A DNA stretch of 64,000 bases, taken from the NCBI GenBank assembly GCA_905331475.1, contig CAJNYU010001442.1:124001-188000 (forward strand), in the 5' to 3' direction. The stretch is from Rotaria socialis. Its lineage: Eukaryota; Rotifera; Eurotatoria; Philodinida; Philodinidae. Below the pieces are notes generated by a model. That model saw only the letters and a program-made list of their open reading frames with translations, made no database searches and was not told where the DNA came from. Of the stretch, positions 36,066 to 47,384 are shown piece by piece. Numbering within the stretch: the first letter of the stretch is position 1; every line of letters begins with the position of its first letter. The position numbers and the translations under genes were made by a program.

Positions 36066-36834
36066 ATGGCTCTTTTCTATGCTATATTTTCATTTGGTTG
36101 GCTGACGTTTTTTAAATTCTTAATAGATACAATAGATTACATGTAAATCTGTAGTTGTCATTAAATCTCAAACTGCTACAAGCAGTCAGCAGTTCAATAA
36201 AATTTTGTCATAATAGATTCGTAGGAAGCATATGATTTCGGCGTTGAGTACTTGTTAAAGACGTACGGAGTGTATTCAATTCCTTTAATCATCGAAGCAG
36301 AATTTACCCATGTCAGAAAATACGGTCGGTATACGACCGTATACGGTGAAAATACGGTATCGTTTACAGTGCCGTATTACTACATCCAATACTACGGGAA
36401 AATACGGACAGCTTACTGCCGTAAAGATGTCGTTTTCCTACCGTTTACTTTCAGAAAACGGACCGTAAACGATATCCGTTTTGATCGACTTGGGTAGCTT
36501 TGCTCTTGTAAATGTTAATTAATTCATATTTTGGTCTATTACTAACATCGGTTGATTCAATTCAATCGACCTTAAATTTGTACATGAAAATGATTAAATG
36601 ATGAATTTTCACTTGTTTTAGAGATTCTCAGTCTTTACTATAACATACTTTTGACCAGCAGTAGGAAACTGATGAGCATGCTTCCAAAATAATAATTTAG
36701 TAAAAGTAAATTTATAACAAAGTATTATAGGACAACAAATTGGTACGTATATATGCTCATCCCGAAGAGTGAATTTGTGCGATGTGCTAAGAAGATAAAA
36801 TATTGCATTATGAATTATTAGCCTACGAAAACTT
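36066..36834. other. Intergenic with palindromic CGGTATAC-rich segment
   Basis: It holds the palindrome listed at 36315-36485 and otherwise nothing recognisable. Confidence 0.4.
36315..36485. repeat. Imperfect palindrome rich in ATACGG/CCGTAT
   Basis: CGGTATCGTTTAC (about 36354) and GTAAACGATATCCG (about 36465) are inverted, as are several ATACGG / CCGTAT words between them. The GC content stands out from the surroundings. It resembles in design, not in sequence, the palindromic cores at 22790 and 54030. Confidence 0.5.
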
Positions 36835-38763
36835 GGTGACCGCACATATCGTCGCACGACATTTCGTCGCAATAAAAATTCATATTGCTATAAGTTAGTT
36901 GTATATAAAGGAGAGTATATTAATTGAATTAAGTGATTTTGTTCAATATGTTATTCAACTAATCACCTTCATAAATGTATTACTCTATAATAATAACACT
37001 GTCTTTTATTACTACAACTTCTTTTTTTCAAAAAATGATAGAAATGTTAATTTACAATTCATTTTTTTAAAATTAAAATCACCCAAAACTTAAAGCTAAA
37101 TTCTAACTAAAATTCTACGAAGTTAATTTTATAATAAATTTAATTTTTTTGAATTAAATGTAATTAAAATATAGCTTTACATATAAAAAATTATATTTTT
37201 TAAATTTAAATTTAAAAAAATGATTTCTCGTCTTAATAATTTTTTTGAAATAAAAATGTGCTACCTCTCAAAAATGGGATCAAAAGAATACTATTGACTC
37301 ACAGAATTAATTCGGATTATTTATTTTTAGTGTTCGTAGTGTCGAAAACCCAAAAATCCATTTCAAAACTTTTCCACAACCACTTCATCCAATAGTTGGG
37401 TAACTTTGCAAATCACAGAAAATTATCATAGAAATTACTGAACGAATTATACAACTCAAGAGATAGTACATTTTTCTTTCATTTCTTCTTGGCTTTTCTT
37501 AGCTCCAGATTTCATCAGAAATCGCTTGCTTAAAAGATCTGAGTTGACTTTCATTTGATAGCAGACTAGTTGCAATGGCATAGAATCATTTTGCAGAACT
37601 AAATAATTTTTTCAGTACTTTTTTTTACAAAACTAGATCATTTTTTCTTCAAAACGAATCTATTATCCATCATATCGATCTAGTCCCGTGTCGCCTCTTT
37701 TTTTATCAACTGCACTGCAGTTACGCGTAAATACGGCGCATTGATCGTAGTGAAGACTTTTCTTAAATACTACGCCTAATGCGACCCAGATCAGCGTAAC
37801 TGTGTTCTAGTGATCGCATCATACGATCCATTGTAACTGTAACTGGTCAATTATAAATAATTCCTTCTTATTTGTAATGGCCATTCTCGAACATTAATGA
37901 TTAGTCATAGAAAGTTACTATAAAAAGCACTGCTCATCGAAAGTTTGGTTCATAAACACATTCTACTATAAACAGTAGAATACATGTTCCGAAAAATATT
38001 TAAATATTTTTCCCGTTTAAGTTTTATTAATATTTTTTTTATTTTTCAATTTCAAAAATTCTTCTAGATTTTGTTTTTGATTTAAAAATTTTCTAGAGCT
38101 TCTTTTTAGATTTTTTATTTAAAATATTTTTCTAATCTAATTTTTTTTCTTTTGTTTATTAAATTGTAAATAACTTTTTTAAATGTTAATTTTTTGATTT
38201 TTACAGATATCTATCTATTATTTTCCTTAATTATTTTATATTTTAAAATACTTTTTAACTTTTAAGTTTTTAGTAATTGTTTTATTTCTCATACTTTTGT
38301 TTTTAATTTTTTTATCAAACTTTTAATTTTATAGTTTTAAGTTTTTTATTTTCTGTGCTTAAAAATTTTTCTTTTAACTCATAATAAAAATAAGAATGAA
38401 AATAAAACCTAACCTGTATCATCTTCTGTAGCAGTCGCGGTGCATTTCTGCCGCAAAAATGATCGCACTCTGGCCCGTAATTGCAAAAAAATGCGACTCA
38501 GTTACGCGTAACTATGCCGTAATTTTCCGCAATTATGGGTCACAGTGTGATCGCAGTTACGCCGTAACCGCGCCGCAGTTTCATCGTAATGAAACATATG
38601 GGCGTTATTATTCCATAGAGTGTACATTTAAGTGATTAATTGAATAACAAATTGAACAAAATCACTTAATTCAATTAATGTACTCTCTTCTTTATATACG
38701 ACTAACTTATCGCAACGAATTTTTATTGCGACGAAGTGATCGTGTGAGGAAATGATTGCGACC
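36835..38763. mobile_element. Outer inverted-repeat element hosting a nested hAT-like copy
   Basis: Arms of about 130 bases (36835-36970 and 38630-38763) are inverted copies. Both contain TTCGTCGCAATAAAAATTC, ATATAAAG/GA(A)GAG and AATTGAATTAAGTGATTTTG. Between them is AT-rich DNA and, at 37685-38602, a complete copy of the hAT-like repeat. Without that insert the outer element would be about 1.0 kb. No transposase frame was seen. Confidence 0.7.
37685..38602. mobile_element. Second copy of the hAT-like non-autonomous element
   Basis: It starts CCCGTGTCGCCTC and ends AACATATGGG. It aligns along its whole length with 8377-9279, including the GCATTGATCGTAGTGAAGA and GATCGCATCATACGAT segments and the 3' GTAATGAAACA(C/T)ATGGG. 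Flanking octamers (GATCTAGT and CGTTATTA) do not match, so the duplication is lost or one end is rearranged. Confidence 0.8.
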
Positions 38764-38846
38764 ATATGTACTAGTGCCAAACAAACAACAAACTCTACGT
38801 TTTAGTATGTAGTAAAAATCAAAAAGAAAAGAACGTGTTGACTAGC

Positions 38847-38856
38847 TATATAAATA
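38847..38856 (+). promoter_or_regulatory. TATA box of ADP-ribosyltransferase pseudogene
   Basis: TATATAAATA lies 91 bases before the ATG at 38938, the same spacing as in the two secreted-protein genes. Confidence 0.45.
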
Positions 38857-38937
38857 GAGACAGTGATTAATGTCTGAATAACAAAATAAAGTCATTCACA
38901 ATTATCGACTTTCTATACGAGACAGTAGGTATTCAAT

Positions 38938-41137
38938 ATGAGTGGACAAAAAGTCAAGCCCAAAGCTACTGCTGCTGCTGAAAGTAGAAAAGCAACATCA
39001 TATGCAATGCAATCAAGACATCGGATGAGCCAGAATTATTTGGTAATTTGGGTCAATGGTAATATCGATTCAAATAATGAAGAGTGTCAAAATACATTGG
39101 AGCAATCGCGTGCAGTTGTCAGAGAAGTGATTATTTTCACAACATCGGCCCAATGTATTCAATATCTGAAAGGTATGGGTGACGAAAAGGCATTTATTAT
39201 TTCGTCAGGAGCCTTAGGACAAAACCTCGTAGATGAAATTCATACGATGACACAAGTTGATGTCATCTATATTTTTTGTGGTGACAAGGCGTGCCGTGAA
39301 CAATGAGCAAATGAACTGGTCAAAGATTCCAAGTGTTTTCACCTTAATCAAACCAATATGTGAATCACTCAAAACCGTCACCCATGAATGCGATCATAAT
39401 ACAATTTCGATGAGCTTCGTTCCACAGCAAATGATGACAGAAGGAGGCAACAGAATTTGATAAAAAAAATCTTGATCAATTAGAGCCATCATGCATGTAC
39501 TAAATGTTATTCAACGAAATCATATTATAAATCTATGAATACTTTAGTGATCTATTGCCAACAACAAAACATTCCTGAGACACAAATAAACTTATTACAG
39601 AGTCATTACCGTCAGAAGCCACCGATCTGGTGGTATACGAAAGAGATGTTTCTCTATGGTATGTTGATATGGATGCGCTGATAAAATTAAGCTTTTTTAT
39701 TCGAGATCTCGATCTTCAACTGGAACAATTGCACGAGGAACAGCCGGCGAATTTCCAGAAATCATTTACTATTTTTCGTGGTCAAGGGCTCAGTAAAAAG
39801 GACTTGCAGAGTCTAAGTAATTCAAAAAATGGACTGCTTTCGCTCAATAACTTTTTATCAAGTAGTATCAAAGGAGATATGGCTATAGGATTTGTTCAAG
39901 ATGCACTACACACAAATGCATCTACGATGGATATAATTTTTCTTATGACAATTGATCCGAATAAAACTTTAACGTCGACAACTAGATTGGTCATGTTCGA
40001 TGTTTACAGTGCTCTTCCACAAGAGAAAGAAACACTTTTTGTCATGCACGACATTTTTCGTGTGAGTAATATTAAACAGACAATCAAAAATAATCATCTT
40101 TGGGAAGTACAATTGACTGTTACAAGTGATAGCGATCCACAACTGGCTGGTCTTGCCAATCGCATAAAAAAGGATCTTTGCGGTTCTTCCGAATGACTTG
40201 ATGCTCGAAGTGGGTCATTTCAATCAAGCTGAAGAACTATACAATGAATTACTCAAGAATGCTTCCGACGACAATGATAGAGCACATATCTTTCATCGGC
40301 TTGAATGGGTGAATCACAAGCTAGGTGAATACAAAAAAGCCATTTTATTCAACGAAAACGTTCTCGAAATGAAGCAAAAACTTTTTCTAAGGGATCATTC
40401 TGAATTTACTAACATTTGTAATAAGCATCACTCTTACTTACACTATCATCGGTGACTACACAAAAGCACTGGAATTTTACGAAAAATCACTTGAGATAAG
40501 AGAAAACATTTATATCCAACTTGAAAGTTTCTATTTTCAACTGAATTCAAGTTTCCAATTTCCCTAGTCAGCTCTCCCTAGAAGAATCCTTGGGACTTCG
40601 TTGTTTTGCGGGGGCTCCCCAAGGAGTTGCCTGGAGTAAATGGATGGAATATCTAATTACTAATAAATTCTTCTTAATTTTTTTAAATTTAAAAAAATTC
40701 AAGAGTTTTTTGTTATTTTAAAAAATCTCACCAATTCTTCCCGAGGAGTCGTCGGATGATAGTGGATTAGGGTTGACACTACTGCTTGATTGTGCAACAG
40801 CATATATACACATTTAGATGAAACTTATCGTGAAATAAAATTTTATTCAACGGCATTGACATATTTTGAAAAAGGATTAAAAATATGTGAAGTAAAGCTA
40901 TCGAAACATTATCCTAGTCTATCTGAAATCTATCACAATATGGCAAAATTATACTTGTCTATTCGGCAATATAGTGTGGCAAGGAAATATGTACAGCAAT
41001 CAGTAGATATTGGGCAAGAGAAAGTATCTTCAACTCAGCCGTATCTATTGGAATACAGAGAAACATTAGATGAAATTCGAAAAAAAAATAAACTAAATAT
41101 ATTTTTCCTTCTATTACATTTTCTCTATAAAGATTGA
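38938..41137 (+). pseudogene. Broken ADP-ribosyltransferase / TPR gene
   Basis: Homology runs through several frames. The N-terminal bdelloid-type segment (38938-39306) shifts frame near 39290 and continues to about 39460, followed by stop codons. A long intact block (39630-40196) carries the ART fold, with an R-containing 'FRGQGLS', the S-motif 'NNFLSSS' and an E-x-E ('EKETLFVMHDIFRV'), the three motifs that bind NAD and transfer ADP-ribose. It stops at 40194. TPR repeats of the kinesin-light-chain type resume in another frame (40198-40455), then again after an inserted repeat (40565-40777) at about 40790-41137. Breaks therefore include one frameshift in the first domain, several stops and an insertion. 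The individual blocks look little eroded, so the decay is probably recent. Spliced rescue seems unlikely. Confidence 0.75.
40565..40777. repeat. Repeat inserted in TPR region
   Basis: It begins near CTAGTCAGCTCTCCC, includes GGGGGCTCCCCAAGGAGT and an AT-rich middle, and ends with GAGTCGTCGGATGATAGTGGATTAGGGT. That end matches the end of the tandem repeat at 9442-9475. It splits the TPR homology. Confidence 0.6.
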
Positions 41138-42314
41138 TTTGATTATTATTTACTATTCACTAATCATGCATGCATGCGACCAAAAACTACGTATAGAGAG
41201 GATCACACCGTAGTGATGGAGCAATGAACTTAAGTAACGACGACAGGGAACATACATGCATCGGTGGCTTTCACGGGTACTGCACTACCATCGCCATAAC
41301 TGAATAATGAAGAATCTCTCTGGGCCAGGCTACGAAGCCGCACTTATAGGTTGTGATAACATTAAAAAAATCGCACCTCTCACTTGCGTTTCATAGATAT
41401 ACAGTTCATCGAGTTTTTTCATGTCATTCACTATTTCTTACATGTGAACTGATAGAATACAGCGTGTGCATGCATTCGCTACGCTACCATTGCTAGAGAG
41501 GAAAGAACGAATCATTTTTTACACGTGTGTGCATTTTAACGACGCTAGAATACGAATCGAACGAGTAAAATCAACATTCATGTTCAGAAATGAATGATGT
41601 TTGCTTATGGGATATAAATTTCTATCACTCATATCGTATCTTGATTACACCGACAAATAATTCAAACCTTTCGACCAAAATTACAGGAAATTTTTGATTT
41701 TATTGTTTCCTCTTGATCTTGACATTATCATCCGTGAATGGACGCGATGATTATTACTCATTTTGAATGACTAGTTATTATTTATCAGAGTACTTAACGA
41801 AGGGATTGCTATTGCATTTTTATAACTGTACGATAAGCGCCATGTAATAATTTCAATTCAAATATTTATTTGAGATATTATACTGAATGTTTCTTTTTTT
41901 ACACCAATAGAGAGTATCATGGTATTTTTCTGTCATTATTTCATTTGCATGAAATACTAAGTCAAACATTGATTTTCTAATTCGATACGGTGGTTTAATT
42001 ACATGTAAAACAGCCGTTCATATCTCATTATTTTTCTGCACAAACTTATTTTTTTTCTTAAAGGCAAGATTCTAATCATTCGCCATATTCTTTCATAAAT
42101 AGATATCATCACCATTGGTTTTAATAGTTGAATAGAAGAATTGACTGATGAAGGGCAGACAATCAATGTTAAACCTTGATAAACTGTATGTCATACGAAT
42201 ATTAACAGTATATCTTGATTTCTCTTTCCTCACACACAATCTACCCGGTGCTCTTATCTGTATTTAAAAGAAAAATATGCACATACATATCTCTAAATTT
42301 TAAAATAGTTCATA
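41138..42314. other. Intergenic, no gene seen
   Basis: Mixed AT-rich sequence between the pseudogene and the 3' end of the phosphatase gene. A moderately GC-richer stretch at 41160-41560 has no open frame and no RNA family that I could recognise. Confidence 0.35.
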
Positions 42315-43702
42315 TCAACATGTTGTCGGTATGAAACGATTTGTTGCTTTATCATAGACTTCTGTGATATATGTTGCTTGTTCTGGTTCTCGCGACCGAC
42401 GACCATTTCTATAACAGGAAGTATAATCATTCCATTGTTCAGTCGTAGTGGAAGGTGGATAATAATCGTAATTATTCGTGTTTATATGATCCGAATGAGT
42501 TGAATGCGATCGATATGTTGGAGAAGTTTCCGGCCTAACAATACTTGTGATATACGCATTTGGACGTTTTTTCGATGGTGCTACATGGTTCGATGATGTT
42601 ACGTCAACAGATGATACGGTAGATGCTATTTTGAAATCAGACTTTTCGTGTCGGTTTTTAGTCTTTTTTTTCATTTCTTGTGAAGTAGATTCATCTTTAA
42701 CCGGGATTTTTCTAATTTTAACTTGTTTAACCTGAACGAATAATTAATTATGTTGAATAGGAAGAGCGCATAGCTTATTAACTGTACCTTTTCTGGACGA
42801 GATACTTTTATTGGAACTTGAATTGGAATGAAATGTACTGAATCAGAACTTTTGGATGATTTTATCTTTGATTTTGATATCTCTTTTAAAGTTGATGAAG
42901 CAACTGGTGATGTATTTTTATCCGTAGATATTTCACTAGCAAGATATTTTGTAGGAACTTCTGGTTGTGGTGTGACTGACGGTTTATGTTGAATTGTAAT
43001 TTCAGTGACTGATGTAGTATTGACAGCTTCTTTCGCAGCTGCTTCTTTCGCAGCGGCTTCTTGTCGTTGTCGCTGTTTTTCGACAAGAAAACGATCAAAA
43101 AGTATCAATTGTTTTAGAAATCCATCATTAGGTAAAACACATGGACGAGCTTTAACAACATGAACGATACATTGTTCGAGTGAGACATTGTATGTATGCA
43201 TGAGATAAGCAATAACAATAGCTGGTGAACGACTAGCAAAAAAAGTATTTCTATTAGATTCATCATTTACATTTAATAATCGATTCAATTACCTTTGCCC
43301 ATGACTACAATGAACAAGTACACGAGACTTATTCCGTTTCGCTTCATCAATAAATGTAAAAGCTTGGTTAAATATTCGTATGATATCTTCTTGATCGTCA
43401 TCACGAAGATCAATTGGAAGCGTACGAATATCACTGGAATAGTACGGACAAAGTTCAACATCACGTATAGCTACATTAAGTATATATCGAATACCTAATT
43501 TTGATAGGCGATGCGTATCATGTGCTGAAATACAATTACCAAGAAATAGATACGGTTCAATTATTATTGATGGTTCAGTAACATTGAACTGCGTTTTAAA
43601 TAGGCGATGAAGACGATTAAGGCGTACCTCGGCTGCCAATATTTGATTTAAATGTGTTGCTGCTGTTGACTCTGTTGGCTGGTAGTGTTTAACTTGAGAC
43701 AT
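42315..43702 (-). CDS. Dual-specificity protein phosphatase with long tail
   Basis: Three minus-strand exons (43293-43702, 42788-43232, 42315-42731) give 423 residues. Residues 45-190 are a DUSP domain: 'IIEPYLFLGNCISAHD' start, general-acid loop 'IDLRDDD', and the P-loop HCSHGQSRSP formed across the first splice junction (CA AAG | T CGT), with catalytic Cys and Arg intact. The domain ends with 'ARPCVLPNDGFLKQL'. A helical 'EAAAKEAAAKEA' linker follows, then a long Ser/Thr/Lys-rich disordered tail and a conserved-looking Tyr-rich C-terminus. It should dephosphorylate Tyr and Ser/Thr in substrates such as MAP kinases, though the substrate is unknown. The tail makes it longer than typical small DUSPs, and I cannot assign an orthologue. 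Confidence 0.88.
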
Positions 43703-44916
43703 TTTTCAATGTGAATAAATGATTGCTAATTGCAAGTAAAACGAATAAATAAAGATGCAAATACTCTGTGTGTACACCCTACACACACGATGCGAATCTC
43801 GCTCTCTAGTTTTGCTCTTTCTCTCGCTTTTTCTCCGCTTGCTCGCTCTCTTGTTTTAAAGTATCGCGATCAGAATAGTATGCAGGCATTATTTCATGCA
43901 CGTCCGTGTCAATATATATACATATAGATTTAGATATAATGGGTGAAGCGATGATGACCTGGTGATGAAGTGATAATAATAAAAAGTAGGACCGATATAT
44001 CTATAAAATAAATGTACGCTGAATTGAATCACAATATGAAAATAACGAAATAAACTAAGATGGAACGACCAGCATCATCACTTATTTTTATTATTTTCAC
44101 AAAAAACTATTAATATGCTTTTGTATTAATTGCAATATGGTTTCTCTTTTTCACTTAAGTTTGTGACAAGTGATAAGAAAAAAAAATGTTTAGCCTTGGA
44201 TCTAATAGTATAAAAACATATTTTTCTCGTCTCATTCCAAGGCTAGCGATTGATATCTCTTTTTATTGGCCTTCAACTTCACTGAAAATGACTAATAAAT
44301 TAATTAAGAAGTTTCAATAGAACAGATGACAGTTTTTCATGTGCTATTTACACAACAACAACAACAACAACAAAACGAACAGAAAAAATTTCAATACAGT
44401 CACTCGTAGAAAAATTCTTTGTAACCAAAGTTAACAAATCTATATTTTTAGATCTACTCAGCAGAAATTATGGCCTAAAAAATGAATCTTTGTATTTACG
44501 CTTGATGAAACCAAATCCATATACATCAGTTTCGATCTCATTCAATTATTCTACACGACAACAGCATGTTCCTTGTTGTAATCAATCATATCGGACATTG
44601 TGATCTTTACCGACTATTTTTCATACGAGTATTTCGTGATTCATCATAATAGCAAAACATTGATTTATATGTAAATCAATGTTTTATTTTAATTTTACAT
44701 GATGTTGAAAAGTTTATGATTCATAAATGATGATGATTATATTAACAGCTTTTTATGTCGCATAAATGCTAATTTTTTCGTTAAAAATTAAGTATGATAC
44801 ATCTAAAACATATAATTATATATATATAAACGTGTATATAGCTGGTTTGACAACTATGAAAGACATTTTGTTTATTCTATTTTGCTCGTTTGCAAATGTA
44901 CAAAAAAGGGCACCAT
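43703..44916. other. Intergenic with simple repeats
   Basis: A CT-rich stretch is near 43795-43850 and an (ACA)n run near 44352-44376. No gene was recognised. Confidence 0.45.
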
Positions 44917-45890
44917 TCAATCAGGGTGCGATAATGATAATGGTGGACGAAATTCGATCATTAACACATACTCTTGTACAGTACTATTTGAGCATTTTTG
45001 TTTTGCTAAATGCCAATGTAAACCAATTTTATGATAAAGACGAGCATTTTCCCAATCGAGAACTTCGTTTACTGCATTTTTCGAACGCTTATTCAAACAT
45101 AACACAGGACATAATGAAAGACCAAAGGTACAACAACAACATATACAACCAAATAATAACCTGAAATAGAGAAAATAATAGTTCGTTTTTAGAATCAAAT
45201 ATTTGGTGGCATTTTGTTTTTTGACAAGATAAGGTTAACCTTCAATGTTAATCTTGTGAACAATTTTTGTTCGTCTCGTCTTTCATTTTTATATAATGAT
45301 AACATTTCAATAACTTATCAATTTCATTCACACATACAATAAAATATATATATATATATATATATAAATCATTCTCTGACAATAAATTTGTCTATTCATA
45401 CATATTGACTTAACATAAAACAGGTAAAAACAACGACATGGAAGATTTACGAAAGGAAAACAATAGATGGAAAATGTTCACACGGACTTATTGACATCTA
45501 TAAAAAAAAAAAGACATTTACGAACTCTATAAAATATTGCAACCTAAACCTTTATCTAAGGAAGTTTATCTATAAAAAGTCATCGCTTTCTTTCACTTAC
45601 CATTTAAAATTCATTGGAACATTTTTTCTCAAAAGCGTATTAATTCGTTTAATCGTTTCTTGATATTCATCTCGAGAGACTTTATAATTTAAAGCTTGTG
45701 GATATTCTTCATCAAATTTATTATTCAATGCAAATACAGTTATATGACCAGCACCGCGAATAATAATCGGTTCAGCTAATCGTGCTGCGTAAGTTGGTAC
45801 AATATCATTATTATCATCAATGATTTGATAATGATTTATCCCAGTAAGTTCAAGAGGATGTTGTTCAGCAATTATATCCAGTTCCTCCAT
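44917..45890 (-). CDS. CHIC2: Cysteine-rich hydrophobic domain protein (CHIC1/CHIC2 homologue)
   Basis: Exons 45601-45890 and 44917-45160 give 177 residues (human CHIC2 165). The first exon has the conserved 'IIRGAGHITVFALNNKFDEEYP' type segment and ends 'NVPMNFKW'. The Trp codon is split by the intron. The second exon opens with 'LLFGCICCCCTFGLSL', the palmitoylated cysteine/hydrophobic motif that anchors the family to plasma membrane and vesicles. It continues 'LDWENARLYHKIGLHW' and ends with 'YVLMIEFRPPLSLSHPD', all matching CHIC proteins. The intron (440 bases) holds a (TA)n repeat at about 45345-45366. The gene is divergent from the TMEM26-like gene, with 375 bases between start codons. 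Confidence 0.92.
45343..45367. repeat. (TA)n microsatellite in CHIC intron
   Basis: An uninterrupted TA run. Confidence 0.9.
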
Positions 45891-46265
45891 CGTTGTTTTT
45901 ATATTTTTACTATTTATTCATAATCTAAAAATGAGTCAACTTATTTTTTTCTTTCGTTCTACATTTTAGAATGTTTTTATGTACTCTATTCCTTACGCTA
46001 GCAATATATTTTTTTCATCACGAAAAAACTCATTCTTAAAGAAAGAAAAAGTAACGGAATAGCTGTCAGATTCATACGCTTCATTTCATAGTGTATGGCA
46101 CACATAAAATACCAACTAGACCTTTCGTAGAAATAACGGAACTATATAAATATTCAATTTCTCGCCTATGATCCAATATTCGTCAGTAAATTTTATTTTG
46201 TGTTTTATTCTCAAAAAAGAACTCTAATCATTGAAACAACTTAACAAGTGTTTAAAAAAGAAGAA

Positions 46266-47384
46266 ATGGCAACGAAAAAAATTGTTCCCCATCGTTTTAT
46301 TCGTTTGATTATTGCTCATCTTCTATGTGCTATTCATATGGGCCTTTCAATTTATGTTCTCTACATGATTAAGATCAAAACACAGCTATATTTCATTCCT
46401 ATGTTTGGAACGATTTTATTCGGTATTGAAGCTATAATTTCTTTGGCATGCTATCGATGTAAAGAATATTTTCGTGGTTTTTCGATTCTTATATTTGTTT
46501 ACGCGGCAACAATTATAGCGTCTATATGGGTTCTTGAACTGCATCGAATCAATCAGCTTAAACATGATACATGGAAGATTGTTCCTATATTTTTTCCTGT
46601 TGCCCCTTATCAACATGGTAATGCTGCCCAAAGGCCATGGGTTAATCCAAAAGAAATTTTAAAAAATTTCAAATATATATGGTCACAAGTTGAAATTCAA
46701 GTTTTTCTATTTCTTCTTCTTGTACTTCGTGCATTATTGCCTAAACAAGATTCGATATCCTATTTTGGTAAAACAGATTTGTTATTTAAATATTTTGCAA
46801 CAGGCATGGATTCATTGGATTTTATTGATCTACTATCTTATCCTCAGCTCTATATAAATACACGTCTCGTTTATGCAACATTAGTTGTATGGTCAGTTAG
46901 TTGTTTACAGTTTGTTATTTATGTTCCTGAAGTTACTAATCATCGATTAAAGGAATTACATTCGTTATTAACCAATTCTCTGCTTATAACATTTCTTATG
47001 GATATTCCATTTCTTGTTATAAGATTATATGCTATATTTGGTTGTGGTAGTCATGATTATACAAGTTATTTTTTTGTTTTTAAAAATATTCTTCTGATAT
47101 TATTGCAAATAGCACGTATACAAGCCATTATTGTCGAACGAAATCTCCATCGAAAAGATGAATTAGCTAAACTTACGTATAAACCACAATCGCCGTTTGA
47201 TACTCGAGCTAAACCACATCAGTTATCTATACCATTGTCGAATAATAATAATAATAAGAAGAAGAATAAAAACAAGAACTCCGGTGGAGCTAAAATTATT
47301 TATACAAATTATGCGCAAAATTATCCAAGAAGACAACCAGGTGATGGTAAATTTATCAATGCAAACGGTTTTAGTAATGTTTAA
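46266..47384 (+). CDS. TMEM26-like multi-pass membrane protein
   Basis: A single exon encodes 372 residues. The ATG at 46266 precedes 'ATKKIVPHRFIRLIIAHLL'; a GTG 18 bases upstream is not a plausible animal start. About eight hydrophobic segments are spread over residues 10-310. Several stretches match the TMEM26 family: 'SIWVLELHRINQ', 'LVLRALLPKQDSI', 'RLVYATLVVWSVSCLQFVIY', 'DIPFLVIRLYAIF' and 'FKNILLILLQIARI'. The C-terminal tail is polar, with an Asn/Lys-rich run ('NNNNNKKKNKNKN'). Molecular function of the family is poorly known. Orthology is likely but based on remembered sequence. Confidence 0.82.
   Translation: MATKKIVPHRFIRLIIAHLLCAIHMGLSIYVLYMIKIKTQLYFIPMFGTILFGIEAIISLACYRCKEYFRGFSILIFVYAATIIASIWVLELHRINQLKHDTWKIVPIFFPVAPYQHGNAAQRPWVNPKEILKNFKYIWSQVEIQVFLFLLLVLRALLPKQDSISYFGKTDLLFKYFATGMDSLDFIDLLSYPQLYINTRLVYATLVVWSVSCLQFVIYVPEVTNHRLKELHSLLTNSLLITFLMDIPFLVIRLYAIFGCGSHDYTSYFFVFKNILLILLQIARIQAIIVERNLHRKDELAKLTYKPQSPFDTRAKPHQLSIPLSNNNNNKKKNKNKNSGGAKIIYTNYAQNYPRRQPGDGKFINANGFSNV

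Noticed and set aside
46248-46265. GTG start for the TMEM26-like protein
   Set aside because: Non-ATG start is not expected; the ATG at 46266 fits the family's short N-terminus.
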